A stretch of DNA of 64,000 nt from Tianweitania aestuarii. Lineage in GTDB: Bacteria; Pseudomonadota; Alphaproteobacteria; Rhizobiales; Rhizobiaceae. Positions 48,050-57,560 of the stretch are shown in pieces (the first letter of the stretch is position 1; each line of letters begins with the position of its first letter). Made by a program: the position numbers and the translations under genes. The DNA is taken from positions 62,001 to 126,000 of the forward strand of contig NZ_JAFMNX010000005.1 of NCBI RefSeq assembly GCF_018457165.1, written 5' to 3'. Under the pieces are notes generated by a model. The model made no database searches and was not told the DNA's origin. It worked only from the letters and a program-made list of their open reading frames with translations.

Positions 48050-48967
48050 TTATCTCCGCCGGTCGGCCACAAAATGGGCCGCGGCCATCAGTACGGCGGC
48101 CCGCTCGCCATAGGGTTGGAGCAGTTCGTTGGCCTGTGCAACGAGGCCACGCAGCTGCGCCTGCGCCCATTCGATGCCATGCAGACCGGCCAGCGTCGCC
48201 TTTCCGGCGGCGGCATCCTTGCCGGTTGCCTTGCCCATCGTGGTGGCGTCGGCGGTGAGGTCGAGCACGTCATCGGCCAGCTGGAAGGCAAGGCCGATGG
48301 CAGCGCCGAAGCCATGCAGGCGCTCGCGATCTTCGTCGCTGCCGCCACCCAGAATAGCACCTGCTTCGCAGGCGTAGCGGATCAGCGCGCCGGTCTTCAT
48401 CGCTTGCAGCGTGATGATGCCCGCTTCATCCGGCAACGCCTTTTCGGCTGCGAGATCGAGCGCCTGGCCGCCCACCATGCCGCCGAAGCCGGAGGCGCGC
48501 GACAATCCGCCGATCAAGGCGAGCCGCGTCTTAGGGGGCACTGCGGTCTCGTCGTCGGCCAGGATATCGAAAGCGAGCGTCAGCAGGCCGTCGCCTGCCA
48601 GGATCGCTGAGGCTTCATCGAAGGCCTTGTGAACCGTCGGCTGACCTCGGCGCAGATCGTCGTCGTCCATCGCCGGAAGGTCATCATGCACGAGCGAATA
48701 GCAATGAACGCATTCGAGTGCTGCCGCGACACGCAGGGCGGCGGAAGGCGGCGCATCGAACAAGGCAGCGCTTTCCAGCACAAGAAAGGGCCTGAGCCGC
48801 TTGCCGCCGTTCAGCACGCCATGGCGTGCGGCCTGCATGAGGTGCAGGGGACGCGTCACTTCACCGGCGCGGGGATGATCGCTGAGCAAGTGGCGCAGTT
48901 CCGCTTCCACGGTCTCGGCGCTCGCCGCCAGCAGCTGTTCGAAAGCGGAATTGGCAGATGTATCCAT
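48050..48967 (-). CDS. ispA: Polyprenyl synthetase family protein, probably farnesyl diphosphate synthase
   Basis: A 305-residue all-helical trans-prenyltransferase that condenses isopentenyl units. The first aspartate-rich motif DDLPAMDDDD is near residue 92, the second in LADDVLDLTAD near residue 233, and GGKRLRPFL near 52. The two residues between the Asp pairs (DDxx(xx)D with the PAM insert) fit bacterial farnesyl diphosphate synthase, but product chain length is not certain. The ATG at 48967 is chosen; the frame runs much further upstream (to 49846) without homology. Confidence 0.93.
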   Translation of the reverse strand: MDTSANSAFEQLLAASAETVEAELRHLLSDHPRAGEVTRPLHLMQAARHGVLNGGKRLRPFLVLESAALFDAPPSAALRVAAALECVHCYSLVHDDLPAMDDDDLRRGQPTVHKAFDEASAILAGDGLLTLAFDILADDETAVPPKTRLALIGGLSRASGFGGMVGGQALDLAAEKALPDEAGIITLQAMKTGALIRYACEAGAILGGGSDEDRERLHGFGAAIGLAFQLADDVLDLTADATTMGKATGKDAAAGKATLAGLHGIEWAQAQLRGLVAQANELLQPYGERAAVLMAAAHFVADRRR

Positions 48968-49153
48968 GCTTCTGCGATGAACGGAACGAAGAGTGGGGTC
49001 AAGTGTGTGCTTGAGGCTTTGTGCCATGGAGCGAACATGTTCCAGTCGTGCCTGCTTCAGGGTTGACCCGTGACACGGAGTTGAACCAAAAGACGGGGCG
49101 TCTTCCCGGGATTTTCCCACGCTCATCCAAGCAAAAATAAAAGGGGTTCTACC

Positions 49154-50182
49154 ATGCGCCTGTTCGGCCGTTTTTCTGCTTTCGCTTTGACCGCGGCAAC
49201 CATGTTTGCCGGTACACAGGCGATGGCCGCCGAAGCGATGGCGCCGAAGGTCATGGTGATCACCATGTTTGCAGGGGAAGCCAAGCCGTGGCTCGCCGAG
49301 CGCAAGCTCGACACGAAGATCGCCGTGCCCGGCCTGTCGAAGGAGTTTCCGGAGGTTGCCTGCGAACAGAGCGGCGACCTGTGCATGATGACCACCGCGA
49401 TGGGCTTCGCCAATGCAGCAAGCTCGGTTTCGGCGCTGATCTACAGCGGCAAGTTCGATCTGAAGAACAGCTACATCATCATTGCCGGCATCGCCGGTAT
49501 CGACCCGAGCGACGGCACGCTTGGTTCGGCCCACTGGGCGCGCTACGCCATCGACGGCGGTTTGCGCCATGAGATCGATCCGCGCCAGATCAGCTCGGAC
49601 TGGTCGAATGGCGTGCTGGCGCTCGGCGCCAAGAAGCCGGGTGATAAGGCGACGTGGGGCTCGACCACGGAAGTCTATCAGCTCAACGAAGAGCTGCTGC
49701 AAAAGGCTTTCGCGCTTACCAAGGATGTCGAACTGGCCGATGCCGACGATGCAAAGGCCTATCGCGCCACCTATCCGGCTGCACCGGGCAATGCCGCGCC
49801 GCAAGTCAGCATCTGCGATACGCTGTCGTCCGACACCTATTGGCACGGCAGCATGATTGCCGAGGGCATGGGTGAGTGGGTGTCCCTGATGACTGAAGGC
49901 AAGGGTGACTATTGCACCACGCAGATGGAAGACAATGCCACTTTGACGGCCCTGCAGCGTGGCGATGATGCCGGTTTGCTCGACTTCGACCGTATCGCTC
50001 TCTTGCGCACCGCATCAAATTTCGATCGCGAAGCGCCGGGCACGTCGCCGGCTGAGTCGCTGTCTGCGAAGTCGGGTGGCTTCGGGCCTTCGACCACCAA
50101 CGCTTATCGCGTTGCGGGCAAGCTGGCCGATACGATGATCGCCGATTGGTCAGAGTGGGAGAAAGGCGTGCCTGCACGCTGA
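49154..50182 (+). CDS. Purine nucleoside permease (NUP) family protein
   Basis: A 342-residue exported protein. The signal peptide spans residues 1-25. The mature part has the family segments VMVITMFAGEAKPWL, CMMTTAMGFANAASSV, IAGIAGIDPSDGTLGSAHWARYAIDG and SDTYWHG. The fold resembles nucleoside phosphorylases. The name comes from Candida NUP; bacterial members are periplasmic and their activity is little known. It stands alone between ispA and mtgA. Confidence 0.9.
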   Translation: MRLFGRFSAFALTAATMFAGTQAMAAEAMAPKVMVITMFAGEAKPWLAERKLDTKIAVPGLSKEFPEVACEQSGDLCMMTTAMGFANAASSVSALIYSGKFDLKNSYIIIAGIAGIDPSDGTLGSAHWARYAIDGGLRHEIDPRQISSDWSNGVLALGAKKPGDKATWGSTTEVYQLNEELLQKAFALTKDVELADADDAKAYRATYPAAPGNAAPQVSICDTLSSDTYWHGSMIAEGMGEWVSLMTEGKGDYCTTQMEDNATLTALQRGDDAGLLDFDRIALLRTASNFDREAPGTSPAESLSAKSGGFGPSTTNAYRVAGKLADTMIADWSEWEKGVPAR

Positions 50183-50289
50183 GAATCGCCTAGATCAAAA
50201 ATCACGAGGGCTGCCACAAAGGCTGCCACACGGGCTGCGAGGTGTGTTGAAGCACCTCGACGCCGGCCCCGAGCGGGAGTTGTTGTTGC

Positions 50290-51060
50290 GTGAGCATACC
50301 GGCCGTCGAGCTAGATCATGAGCCAGCCATGCCACCACCACCGCCACCACGGGGGAAGGGACGCGGACCATTGAAACGCCCGCCATCGCTGCGCCGCTCG
50401 CTGCGACACATCTTTTTCGTGCTTGTGATTCTGGGGATGATCCCCGTCGTGCTGACGCTGGTTTATGCGGTACCTGGCGTTCGGCCGATCTCGACCCTGA
50501 TGCTGCGCGATGCCGTGACCCTGCAAGGATATGACCGGCGCTGGGTGCCGATCGAGGAGATCGCGCCGGCGCTGCGGTTTTCGGTGATCATGTCGGAAGA
50601 TGGGCAGTTCTGCTCGCATCATGGCGTTGATCTGCGCGAATTGCATGGCGTGATCCAGGATGCGCTGGCGGGTGAGGAAACGCGCGGGGCGTCGACTATC
50701 CCCATGCAGGCCGTGAAGAACCTGTTTCTGTGGAACAGCCGGTCTTTCCTACGCAAAGCGCTGGAAGCGCCGCTGGCGATCTATTTCGACGGCGTTCTTT
50801 CGAAGAAGCGGATCCTTGAGATCTACCTCAACATCGTGGAATGGGGGCCGGGCATTTATGGCGCGGAATCGGCTGCGCTCTACCATTTTGGCAAGGCGGC
50901 GGCGGATCTGACGCCGCGCGAGGCAGCTCTTCTGGCGGTGGCGTTGCCCAACCCGCTGGAGCGCGATCCCGGCTCGCCGACGCGCAATCTCGGGCGTTTG
51001 GCGGATCGGGTGCAGCGCATGGCCGGTAATTCCGGTGGTTATACGAGCTGCGTTCGCTAA
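50290..51060 (+). CDS. mtgA: Monofunctional biosynthetic peptidoglycan transglycosylase
   Basis: A GT51 enzyme that polymerises lipid II glycan strands. The 256-residue protein has one membrane anchor (about residues 39-61), the catalytic Glu in [14 protein letters not shown] near residue 102, and [20 protein letters not shown] near residue 177. The Pro/Arg-rich N-terminus is variable. GTG at 50290 has GGAG ten bases upstream; ATG at 50329 gives the common shorter form with a weaker site. Not preceded by a recognisable promoter. Confidence 0.94.
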   Translation: MSIPAVELDHEPAMPPPPPPRGKGRGPLKRPPSLRRSLRHIFFVLVILGMIPVVLTLVYAVPGVRPISTLMLRDAVTLQGYDRRWVPIEEIAPALRFSVIMSEDGQFCSHHGVDLRELHGVIQDALAGEETRGASTIPMQAVKNLFLWNSRSFLRKALEAPLAIYFDGVLSKKRILEIYLNIVEWGPGIYGAESAALYHFGKAAADLTPREAALLAVALPNPLERDPGSPTRNLGRLADRVQRMAGNSGGYTSCVR

Positions 51061-51217
51061 CCTTCCTGCCTTGTGCGGTGATTTTTCCGCATGAGATACT
51101 GGCCAAGCGCGCTTGTGTTGTGTATAGGCACGCCACCTTTACGAAGAAAGACCGGCCGGCCGCCGTAGCTCCCTTGCGGGCTCGTGCGCTAGATATTGCC
51201 GGACGATGGAGCTGAAA

Positions 51218-51400
51218 ATGGCCGTACCTAAACGAAAGACCTCGCCGTCCAAGCGCGGCATGCGCCGCTCGGCGGACGCACTGAAGGCCCCGACCTATGT
51301 CGAGGACAAGAATTCCGGCGAAATGCGCCGCCCGCACCATGTCGATCTGAAGACCGGCATGTATCGCGGTCGCCAGGTGCTGGAGCCCAAGGAAAGCTGA
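51218..51400 (+). CDS. rpmF: 50S ribosomal protein L32
   Basis: A 60-residue ribosomal protein, complete: [18 protein letters not shown] at the start and [16 protein letters not shown] at the end. It lacks the zinc-binding cysteines of many L32 proteins, as is usual in Rhizobiales. GGAG six bases before the ATG fixes the start. Transcribed alone with its own terminator. Confidence 0.97.
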   Translation: MAVPKRKTSPSKRGMRRSADALKAPTYVEDKNSGEMRRPHHVDLKTGMYRGRQVLEPKES

Positions 51401-51423
51401 GCTTTTCTTGATGGACGATCCTG

Positions 51424-51453
51424 AAAAGGCTGGCCTCGTGCCGGCCTTTTTTG
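51424..51453 (+). terminator. Terminator of rpmF
   Basis: AAAAGGCTGGC-CTCGT-GCCGGCCTTTTTT: an 11-bp stem with one mismatch and a T-run, 23 bases after the stop. Confidence 0.88.
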
Positions 51454-51580
51454 CGTTCGAACCGCGCGTTAGGGTGCGCCTTCGGCAGCGTGGATTGCGT
51501 GTTTGGCAGCACAAAACGCATGAATGAGCGCGCACTCAAGGCGCGTTTTAGCGATATGGCTCGTGAAAAAAGCGTCGCTG

Positions 51581-52180
51581 TCAGCGATTGAGCGCGTCGA
51601 GCTTTTTCTGCATCGCCGAAATCTGATCCTTCAACTCTGAAAGATCGTCGGCCGACGGTTTGGCAGGAGCTTCGGTCGGCTCGGGCTGGGGGGTGGCGGT
51701 CGGGAAGGTGGTGAACATGCGCATCGCGTTCTGGAACATTTCCATGTTGCGACGGGTCTGTTCCTCGATCGCCTTCATCGGCGGCATGGCCATGACGTTC
51801 ATCGGATTGACGGACGTCTTGTTCAGGCTGTTCATCTGATCGCGGAAGCGTTCCTGCTCCTTCGAAAAGGCCATCATGGACTGTTCAAGGAAGCTCGGCA
51901 CGATCATCTGCATCTGGTCGCCGTAAAAGGCGATGACCTGACGCAGGAAGGCGATCGGCAGCATCGCCTGGCCGTTCTTGTTTTCCAGCTCGAAGATGAT
52001 CTGGGTCAGAACGGGATGGGTGATGTCGTCGCCGGTCTTGGCGTCCTGAACGGTGAACTCTTCACCGCGCTTCACCATTTCGGCCAGGTCTTCGAGCGTG
52101 ACGTAGGTACTGGTGCCCGTGTTGTACAAACGGCGATTGGCGTATTTCTTGATGATCACCGGGTCGCCTTTTGCGGGCAT
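51581..52180 (-). CDS. phaR: Polyhydroxyalkanoate synthesis repressor PhaR
   Basis: Represses phasin and PHA genes by DNA binding and leaves DNA when it binds growing polymer. The 199-residue protein has the N-terminal DNA-binding PHB_acc_N domain (residues 7-65: IKKYANRRLYNTGTSTYVTL) and a PHB_acc domain (about 70-110). A Pro/Ala linker and a C-terminal coiled-coil segment (LSELKDQISAMQKKLDALNR) follow. It is divergent from phaB with a 255-base gap holding likely self-operators. Also called AniA in Sinorhizobium. Confidence 0.94.
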   Translation of the reverse strand: MPAKGDPVIIKKYANRRLYNTGTSTYVTLEDLAEMVKRGEEFTVQDAKTGDDITHPVLTQIIFELENKNGQAMLPIAFLRQVIAFYGDQMQMIVPSFLEQSMMAFSKEQERFRDQMNSLNKTSVNPMNVMAMPPMKAIEEQTRRNMEMFQNAMRMFTTFPTATPQPEPTEAPAKPSADDLSELKDQISAMQKKLDALNR

Positions 52181-52281
52181 ATACGCGCCTCCGATTTCAA
52201 CCCGGCAATGAAGCGGGCCGGGAACAGTTTGCTGGCTCTGGATGCAAGACTATGCGCAAACGGACGGCAATTGGAAGCAAA

Positions 52282-52317
52282 TTGTGCAGCGCATCGGTTG
52301 CGGTTTGCGCAGTGCAA
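52282..52317. promoter_or_regulatory. Candidate PhaR operator between phaR and phaB
   Basis: TTGCGCAGTGCAA (52305-52317) reads on the other strand TTGCACTGCGCAA, close to the TTGCACTGCAA-type site described for PhaR in Paracoccus. A second TGC/GCA-rich copy, TTGTGCAGCGCA, lies at 52282-52293. Placement between the two divergent genes fits autoregulation plus control of phaB. Confidence 0.5.
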
Positions 52318-52435
52318 CATTCCATCGGGCAGATCAAACGCGGTTTCTCGCCGGTCGGCACAAGTAACACTTTTGAACAGCTGGACCTTTGCCGCCCCGT
52401 GAAACAATAATCTCCTGTCATCGGGAGGAGGGATC

Positions 52436-53158
52436 ATGGCCAGAACGGCTTTGGTGACGGGAGGAACACGCGGGATCGGCGCGGCAATATCCATTGCGTT
52501 GCGCGATGCGGGCTATTCGGTTGCCGCCAACTATGCGGGCAACGAAGATGCGGCAGCGCGCTTTGCAGGCGAGACCGGCATTGCCGTCTTCAAATGGTCG
52601 GTCGCCGATTACGAGGCCTGTGCTGCCGGCATCAGGGCGGTCGAGGCCGATCTCGGGCCGATCGACGTTCTCGTCAACAATGCCGGCATCACCCGCGACG
52701 GCATGTTCCACCGCATCACGCCCGATCAATGGCGCGCCGTGATCGACACCAATCTGTGCGGCGTCTTCAACATGACGCATCCCGTCTGGCCCGGCATGCG
52801 CGACCGCGGCTTTGGACGCGTGATCAACATTTCCTCGATCAACGGCCAGAAGGGGCAAGTGGGGCAGGTGAACTATGCCGCCTCCAAGTCGGGCGAACTG
52901 GGCTTCACCAAGGCTCTGTCGCTGGAAGGCGCGCGGGCCGGCATCACGGTGAATGCGATCGCGCCCGGTTATATTGCGACCGACATGGTCATGGCGGTGC
53001 CGGAAAAGGTACGGGACGGCATTATCGCGCAAATCCCGGTGGGGCGTCTGGGCGAAGCGTCCGAGATCGCGCGCTGTGTTCTGTTTCTAGCATCCGACGA
53101 AGCGGGCTTCATTACAGGTGCGACGCTTGCCGCCAATGGCGGGCAGTATCTGAGCTGA
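52436..53158 (+). CDS. phaB: Acetoacetyl-CoA reductase
   Basis: NADPH-dependent reduction of acetoacetyl-CoA to (R)-3-hydroxybutyryl-CoA, the monomer for PHB. The 240-residue short-chain dehydrogenase has the nucleotide motif TGGTRGIG at 8-15, NNAG at 81-84, and the catalytic triad S134, Y147, K151. A strong GGGAGGAGGGATC precedes the ATG. phaA, usually just upstream, is absent here, and phaC is not in the window. FabG-type activity is possible, but the neighbour phaR favours PhaB. Confidence 0.9.
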   Translation: MARTALVTGGTRGIGAAISIALRDAGYSVAANYAGNEDAAARFAGETGIAVFKWSVADYEACAAGIRAVEADLGPIDVLVNNAGITRDGMFHRITPDQWRAVIDTNLCGVFNMTHPVWPGMRDRGFGRVINISSINGQKGQVGQVNYAASKSGELGFTKALSLEGARAGITVNAIAPGYIATDMVMAVPEKVRDGIIAQIPVGRLGEASEIARCVLFLASDEAGFITGATLAANGGQYLS

Positions 53159-53168
53159 CGGCGTCAGC

Positions 53169-53595
53169 GGTTCAGGACGTGGGCGCGAGACGGTTTCCAC
53201 AGGCGGCGTTGCGTCTTGTGTGGATGGCTTGTGCATAAAGTCTCGATCGATCGGCATGACAGACCCCAAACGTTCTCGTGGTGTTCGCATTGTGCGCTGC
53301 CATCGATCAGAATGCTGCTGCTTTCGGAAACGAGAGGTCCGATCCCGCATCTCGGACGCGGTTGTCGCCTGCGTGATCGCGCAGCGTGAACAAAGCTCGA
53401 ACCGGCTGCGTCAGCGATTCGTCGGCGCTTTGTTCCGGGGCCGTTCCCGGTGCTCACTCCCGGCAGGGTCAGCTGAATTGCCTTCGGCCCTGTGATCTCC
53501 GGCCGAGAGGCTCTATATCAGGTTTCAACCAGCGGGCCTGACATGCTCTTGCCGCTTCCGCACTTGCCGCCCTTGCCGGAGACGCCTTTTTCCGC
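53169..53595. other. Intergenic region without a recognised gene
   Basis: Between phaB and the helicase gene. A short stem GCTGAC/GTCAGC (53154-53168) overlaps the phaB stop. Several frames are open on both strands, but none has a good start, a ribosome-binding site or a familiar protein pattern. A stem CGGCC/GGCCG lies near 53480-53505. Nothing else is seen. Confidence 0.5.
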
Positions 53596-56500
53596 ATGAC
53601 AGCATCTTCCTACCGGTCTCCGGCGCCGCTTGTTTTGTCCGGGCGCAATGTCACCGCCGTGCTCGGACCCACCAATACCGGCAAGACCCATCTGGCGATC
53701 GAGCGCATGGTGGCGCATTCGAGCGGCGTGATCGGCCTGCCGCTGCGCCTTCTTGCGCGCGAGGTCTATGCCCGCGTCTGTGAAAAGGTCGGGGCCGACA
53801 AGGTTTCGCTGATCACCGGCGAGGAAAAGATCAAGCCGCCGAACGCGCGCTATTCCGTTTGCACTGTGGAAGCGATGCCGCGCGAAACCGATGCGGCTTT
53901 TGTAGCGATCGACGAGGTGCAGCTGGCGGGCGATCTTGAGCGCGGGCACATCTTTACCGACCGCATTCTGCATCTGCGGGGTCGCGAAGAAACGCTGCTG
54001 CTGGGCGCCGGCACGATGCGCGGCATTCTCGAACGGCTGCTGCGCGGCATCTCCGTCGTGTCGCGCCCGCGCATGTCGCATCTGGCCTATGCCGGCTCCA
54101 AGAAGATCACGCGCCTGCCGCGCCGCTCGGCGATCGTCGCCTTTTCGGCTGACGATGTTTACGCCATTGCCGAGCTGATCCGACGCCAGCGGGGCGGGGC
54201 GGCTGTTGTGCTGGGCGCGCTTTCACCCCGCACCCGCAACGCGCAGGTCGAACTCTATCAGTCCGGTGATGTCGATTATCTCATCGCCACCGATGCGATC
54301 GGCATGGGGCTCAACCTCGATGTCGACCATGTCGCCTTTGCCCAGGACCAGAAGTTCGACGGCTTTCAGTATCGCAACCTGACACCCGGCGAGATCGGCC
54401 AGATCGCGGGGCGCGCCGGACGTCACCTTCGCGACGGCACGTTCGGCGTGACCGGCCAGTGCGATAATTTCACCGATGAGATGGTGGAGCGGGTCGAGGC
54501 GCATGCCTTCGATCCCGTGAAGGTTCTGCAATGGCGCAATGCCGAACTCGATTTTTCCTCGCTGGAAGGTTTGCAGCAGTCGATCGACTGTATCGCGCCC
54601 GTTGAAGGATTGACGCGCGCGCTGCCGGCCGTGGATGCGCAGGCGTTGGCGCTTCTGGCACGCGATAACGGCATTCGCCGGCTGGCCGACCGGCGCGACC
54701 GCGTCGCCCTTTTGTGGGAATGCTGTGCGCTGCCGGATTATCGCCGGATCGCGCCGGCGCAACATTCCGACCTCATCGCCTCCATGTATAGCGATCTTGC
54801 CGAACGGGGTCATGTCGACGAAGCCTATATGGCCGAACAGGTGCGCCGCGCCGACTCGACGGCCGGCGATATCGACACGCTTTCGCATCGCATCGCGCAG
54901 ATCCGGACCTGGACCTTTGTGTCAAATCGACCCGGTTGGCTGGCCGATCCGCTGCATTGGCAAGAAAAAACACGCGAAATCGAAGATCGATTGTCCGACG
55001 CGCTTCACGAGCGATTGACGAAACGCTTCGTAGACCGCAGGACATCCGTTCTTATGAAGCGTCTAAGAGAAAACACGATGCCTGAAGCGGAAGTCCAGTC
55101 CAACGGGAGCGTTCTTGTCGAGGGTCACACCGTCGGCGACCTCCAGGGATTCCGGTTTACCGCCGATACGAGTGTGCAGGGTGAGGATGCGAAAGCCGTG
55201 AAGGCCGCCGCGTCCAAAGCGCTCGCGCAGGAGTTCGAAAGCCGGGCCGAAAAATTCGCCGCCGCTGGTAACGGCGATTTCGCGTTGGCCTCCGATGGCA
55301 CCCTGCGCTGGATCGGCGCGCCGGTGGCAACTGTGGTCGCAACCGACGATCCGCTGAAGCCGCGCGTGATCCTGCTTGCCGACGAGCAGCTGACCGGTCC
55401 GTCGCGCGACAAGGTCGCCGCACGCGCCGAGCGTTTCGTCGCCTTCCAGGTGGAATCGCTGTTGAAGCCGCTGGTGGATCTGCGGGATGCCGAGCAGCTG
55501 ACCGGGCTCGCACGCGGCATCGCCTTCCGGCTGGTGGAGAATTTCGGCGTCATCAATCGTCGCGACATCGCCGATGACGTTAAGGGCCTCGATCAGGAAT
55601 CGCGCGCAGCGCTTCGCCGTCTCGGCGTTCGCTTCGGCGCCTATCATATCTTCGTGCCGGCCTTGCTGAAGCCAGCACCCGCCGGTCTTCTGACGCTGCT
55701 TTGGGCGCTGAAGAACGACGGCAAGGACAAGCCGGGCTTCGGTGATCTCGTTGCCATGCTGGCTGCGGGCCGCACCTCGGTGGTGGTCGACACGACCTTC
55801 GATCCAGCCTTTTATCCGCTGGCCGGTTATCGCCAGCTCGGCCGCCGCGCCGTGCGTATCGATATTCTCGAGCGTTTGGCCGATCTGATCCGTCCGGCCC
55901 TTGCCTGGCGGGCAGGATCGGGCACGCGTCCGGCCGGCGCGTTCGACGGCCAGGCCTTCATGACCACGCCGCAGATGATGTCGATCCTCGGTGCCAATGC
56001 CGAAGACATCGAGGAGATCCTGAAGGGTCTCGGTTATCGCGGCGAAGCGCGTCCGGCGAAGGATGTGCGCGATCGCATGGCGCAGGCCGATGCCCGCGTG
56101 GCGGAAGCTGCCGAAAAGGCTGCAGCCGACAAGGCTGCCGTTGATCAGGCGGCCGCGGCCGAACAGGCTGCGATCAGTGCTGCGGCTTCGCCGAGCCCGG
56201 TTGCGCAGGAAAACAATGTCGAGGTTCTCGACGAAATGCTGGCGGCGAACCGCGAAGCTGCCGAAACCGCGGCTGATCCGGTTGCAGCCGGCGCCAGCGT
56301 GCTGGGTGCCGATAACGAACAGCCCGTCACGGATGAGCCGGTAGCGGTTGAACAGGCCGGCGAGCCCGATCTCGGTGCCGAAGCGATTGAGGAAGCTGCC
56401 TCGGAAACAGCACCGCAGGCTTCGGATGCCGAGCAGCCGGTTGCGGCCGAAATGCCCGCCGAGCCGCTGGCCGAGCTCGTGGATGCCGGCGGATCGGTGC

Positions 56501-57087
56501 TGGGTGAAACGGAAGCGGAGGCTTCAACCGAAGCCAAGACGTCGGAAGAACCCGCCGCTGCTGCTACTGCCTCTGAAGAAGAGACCGAGGAAGAAAAGCC
56601 GGTGATGTTGTGGCGCCCGGCGCGCCATGATCGCGGCCCACGCCACAACCAGCGCAACAATAACCGCCGTGACAACAATCGCGGTGGCGGAAACCGGCGT
56701 GATGGCGCGCCGGCTGCACAGGCGGCTTCCGGTGAAAACCAGCCAGCCGACGGTCAGCCGCGTCCCGATCGTGGTTCCCGTCCCGATCGCAACCGCAATG
56801 CAGGTGCGCCCGGCAACCGCAACAATCGTCCCGGTGAAAACCGTGCGGGCGAAAACCGGCGCGACGGGCGTCCGGGCGGTGGCGACAACAAGGACGGCAA
56901 CAAGCGCTTCGATCGTCGCGACAAGGATAATCGTGGCGACAACGAGCGCGGTGGCGGACGTCCGCCGCGTGACGATCGCGGCGCGAAGTTCTCTTCGGCA
57001 CCCAAGCGCGACGAGCGGCCGGCCCGGATGGATCCGGATTCGCCCTTCGCCAAGCTCGCGGCGCTGCGCGAACAGCTGAAGAAGTAA
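53596..57087 (+). CDS. Suv3-like DExH RNA helicase with long acidic and basic disordered tail
   Basis: A 1163-residue superfamily 2 helicase of the alphaproteobacterial Suv3 type, related to the mitochondrial RNA degradosome helicase. Residues 1-480 hold the two RecA-like domains: Walker A GPTNTGKT at 24-31, DEVQ at 106-109, motif VI QIAGRAGRH near 275. Residues about 480-820 are a conserved C-terminal region. Residues about 830-1000 are Ala/Glu-rich and acidic with a repeated SVLG motif, and 1010-1163 are Arg/Asn/Gly/Asp-rich like RNase E tails. The last residues DPDSPFAKLAALREQLKK are again conserved. The S4 protein gene follows without a gap. Confidence 0.92.
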   Translation: MTASSYRSPAPLVLSGRNVTAVLGPTNTGKTHLAIERMVAHSSGVIGLPLRLLAREVYARVCEKVGADKVSLITGEEKIKPPNARYSVCTVEAMPRETDAAFVAIDEVQLAGDLERGHIFTDRILHLRGREETLLLGAGTMRGILERLLRGISVVSRPRMSHLAYAGSKKITRLPRRSAIVAFSADDVYAIAELIRRQRGGAAVVLGALSPRTRNAQVELYQSGDVDYLIATDAIGMGLNLDVDHVAFAQDQKFDGFQYRNLTPGEIGQIAGRAGRHLRDGTFGVTGQCDNFTDEMVERVEAHAFDPVKVLQWRNAELDFSSLEGLQQSIDCIAPVEGLTRALPAVDAQALALLARDNGIRRLADRRDRVALLWECCALPDYRRIAPAQHSDLIASMYSDLAERGHVDEAYMAEQVRRADSTAGDIDTLSHRIAQIRTWTFVSNRPGWLADPLHWQEKTREIEDRLSDALHERLTKRFVDRRTSVLMKRLRENTMPEAEVQSNGSVLVEGHTVGDLQGFRFTADTSVQGEDAKAVKAAASKALAQEFESRAEKFAAAGNGDFALASDGTLRWIGAPVATVVATDDPLKPRVILLADEQLTGPSRDKVAARAERFVAFQVESLLKPLVDLRDAEQLTGLARGIAFRLVENFGVINRRDIADDVKGLDQESRAALRRLGVRFGAYHIFVPALLKPAPAGLLTLLWALKNDGKDKPGFGDLVAMLAAGRTSVVVDTTFDPAFYPLAGYRQLGRRAVRIDILERLADLIRPALAWRAGSGTRPAGAFDGQAFMTTPQMMSILGANAEDIEEILKGLGYRGEARPAKDVRDRMAQADARVAEAAEKAAADKAAVDQAAAAEQAAISAAASPSPVAQENNVEVLDEMLAANREAAETAADPVAAGASVLGADNEQPVTDEPVAVEQAGEPDLGAEAIEEAASETAPQASDAEQPVAAEMPAEPLAELVDAGGSVLGETEAEASTEAKTSEEPAAAATASEEETEEEKPVMLWRPARHDRGPRHNQRNNNRRDNNRGGGNRRDGAPAAQAASGENQPADGQPRPDRGSRPDRNRNAGAPGNRNNRPGENRAGENRRDGRPGGGDNKDGNKRFDRRDKDNRGDNERGGGRPPRDDRGAKFSSAPKRDERPARMDPDSPFAKLAALREQLKK

Positions 57088-57435
57088 ATGGACGGGGGCA
57101 AACAGCGCCTCGACAAATGGCTGTTCTTCGCGCGTCTGCAAAAATCGCGCACGCTTGCCGCGAAATTCGTTGCGGCAGGCACGATCCGCGTCAATCGTGA
57201 GAAGACCGACAATCCTGCGCGCGGGATCAAGGTCGGCGATGTGCTGACGATCACCTTTCAGACCCAGGTGCTGGTGGTACGCGTGGAGCAGCCCGGCACG
57301 CGGCGCGGCCCGCCGGCGGAAGCGCGCATGCTCTACACAAACCTGTCGTCGCCGTCCGATCCCGTTCTCCTCCTCGCGGATCTCGAGCCGGAGGATGAGG
57401 GGTTGGACGACGACGGCGATGACAGCGAAGGGTGA
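57088..57435 (+). CDS. RNA-binding S4 domain protein (HslR-like)
   Basis: A 115-residue protein with an S4 RNA-binding domain (residues 7-70: [29 protein letters not shown]) and an acidic C-terminal tail. Members such as Hsp15/HslR bind free 50S subunits with attached nascent chains and help recycle them. The ATG directly follows the helicase stop (TAA ATG), so the two are surely cotranscribed. The link to an RNA helicase fits an RNA-processing role. Confidence 0.92.
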   Translation: MDGGKQRLDKWLFFARLQKSRTLAAKFVAAGTIRVNREKTDNPARGIKVGDVLTITFQTQVLVVRVEQPGTRRGPPAEARMLYTNLSSPSDPVLLLADLEPEDEGLDDDGDDSEG

Positions 57436-57560
57436 GCGCGGCATTTGCTCCCCTTGCCAGCCCCGGTCAAACGGACTACCTCCGCCTCAGTTATCAAAGC
57501 CAAATCCGTTCTCGACCGCGTTTCACCCGGTGTCGAGCCTCCTTGCGGGATCTGTTTATC

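Noticed and set aside
48968-49846. Long N-terminal extension of the polyprenyl synthase frame
   Set aside because: The extra 290 codons run opposite the purine nucleoside permease-family gene and have no homology; the family start fits the ATG at 48967.
55980-57080. Repeat array or CRISPR-like region in the helicase tail
   Set aside because: The repetition is codon-level low complexity (Ala/Glu then Arg/Asn/Gly) within one continuous frame, not spaced direct repeats.
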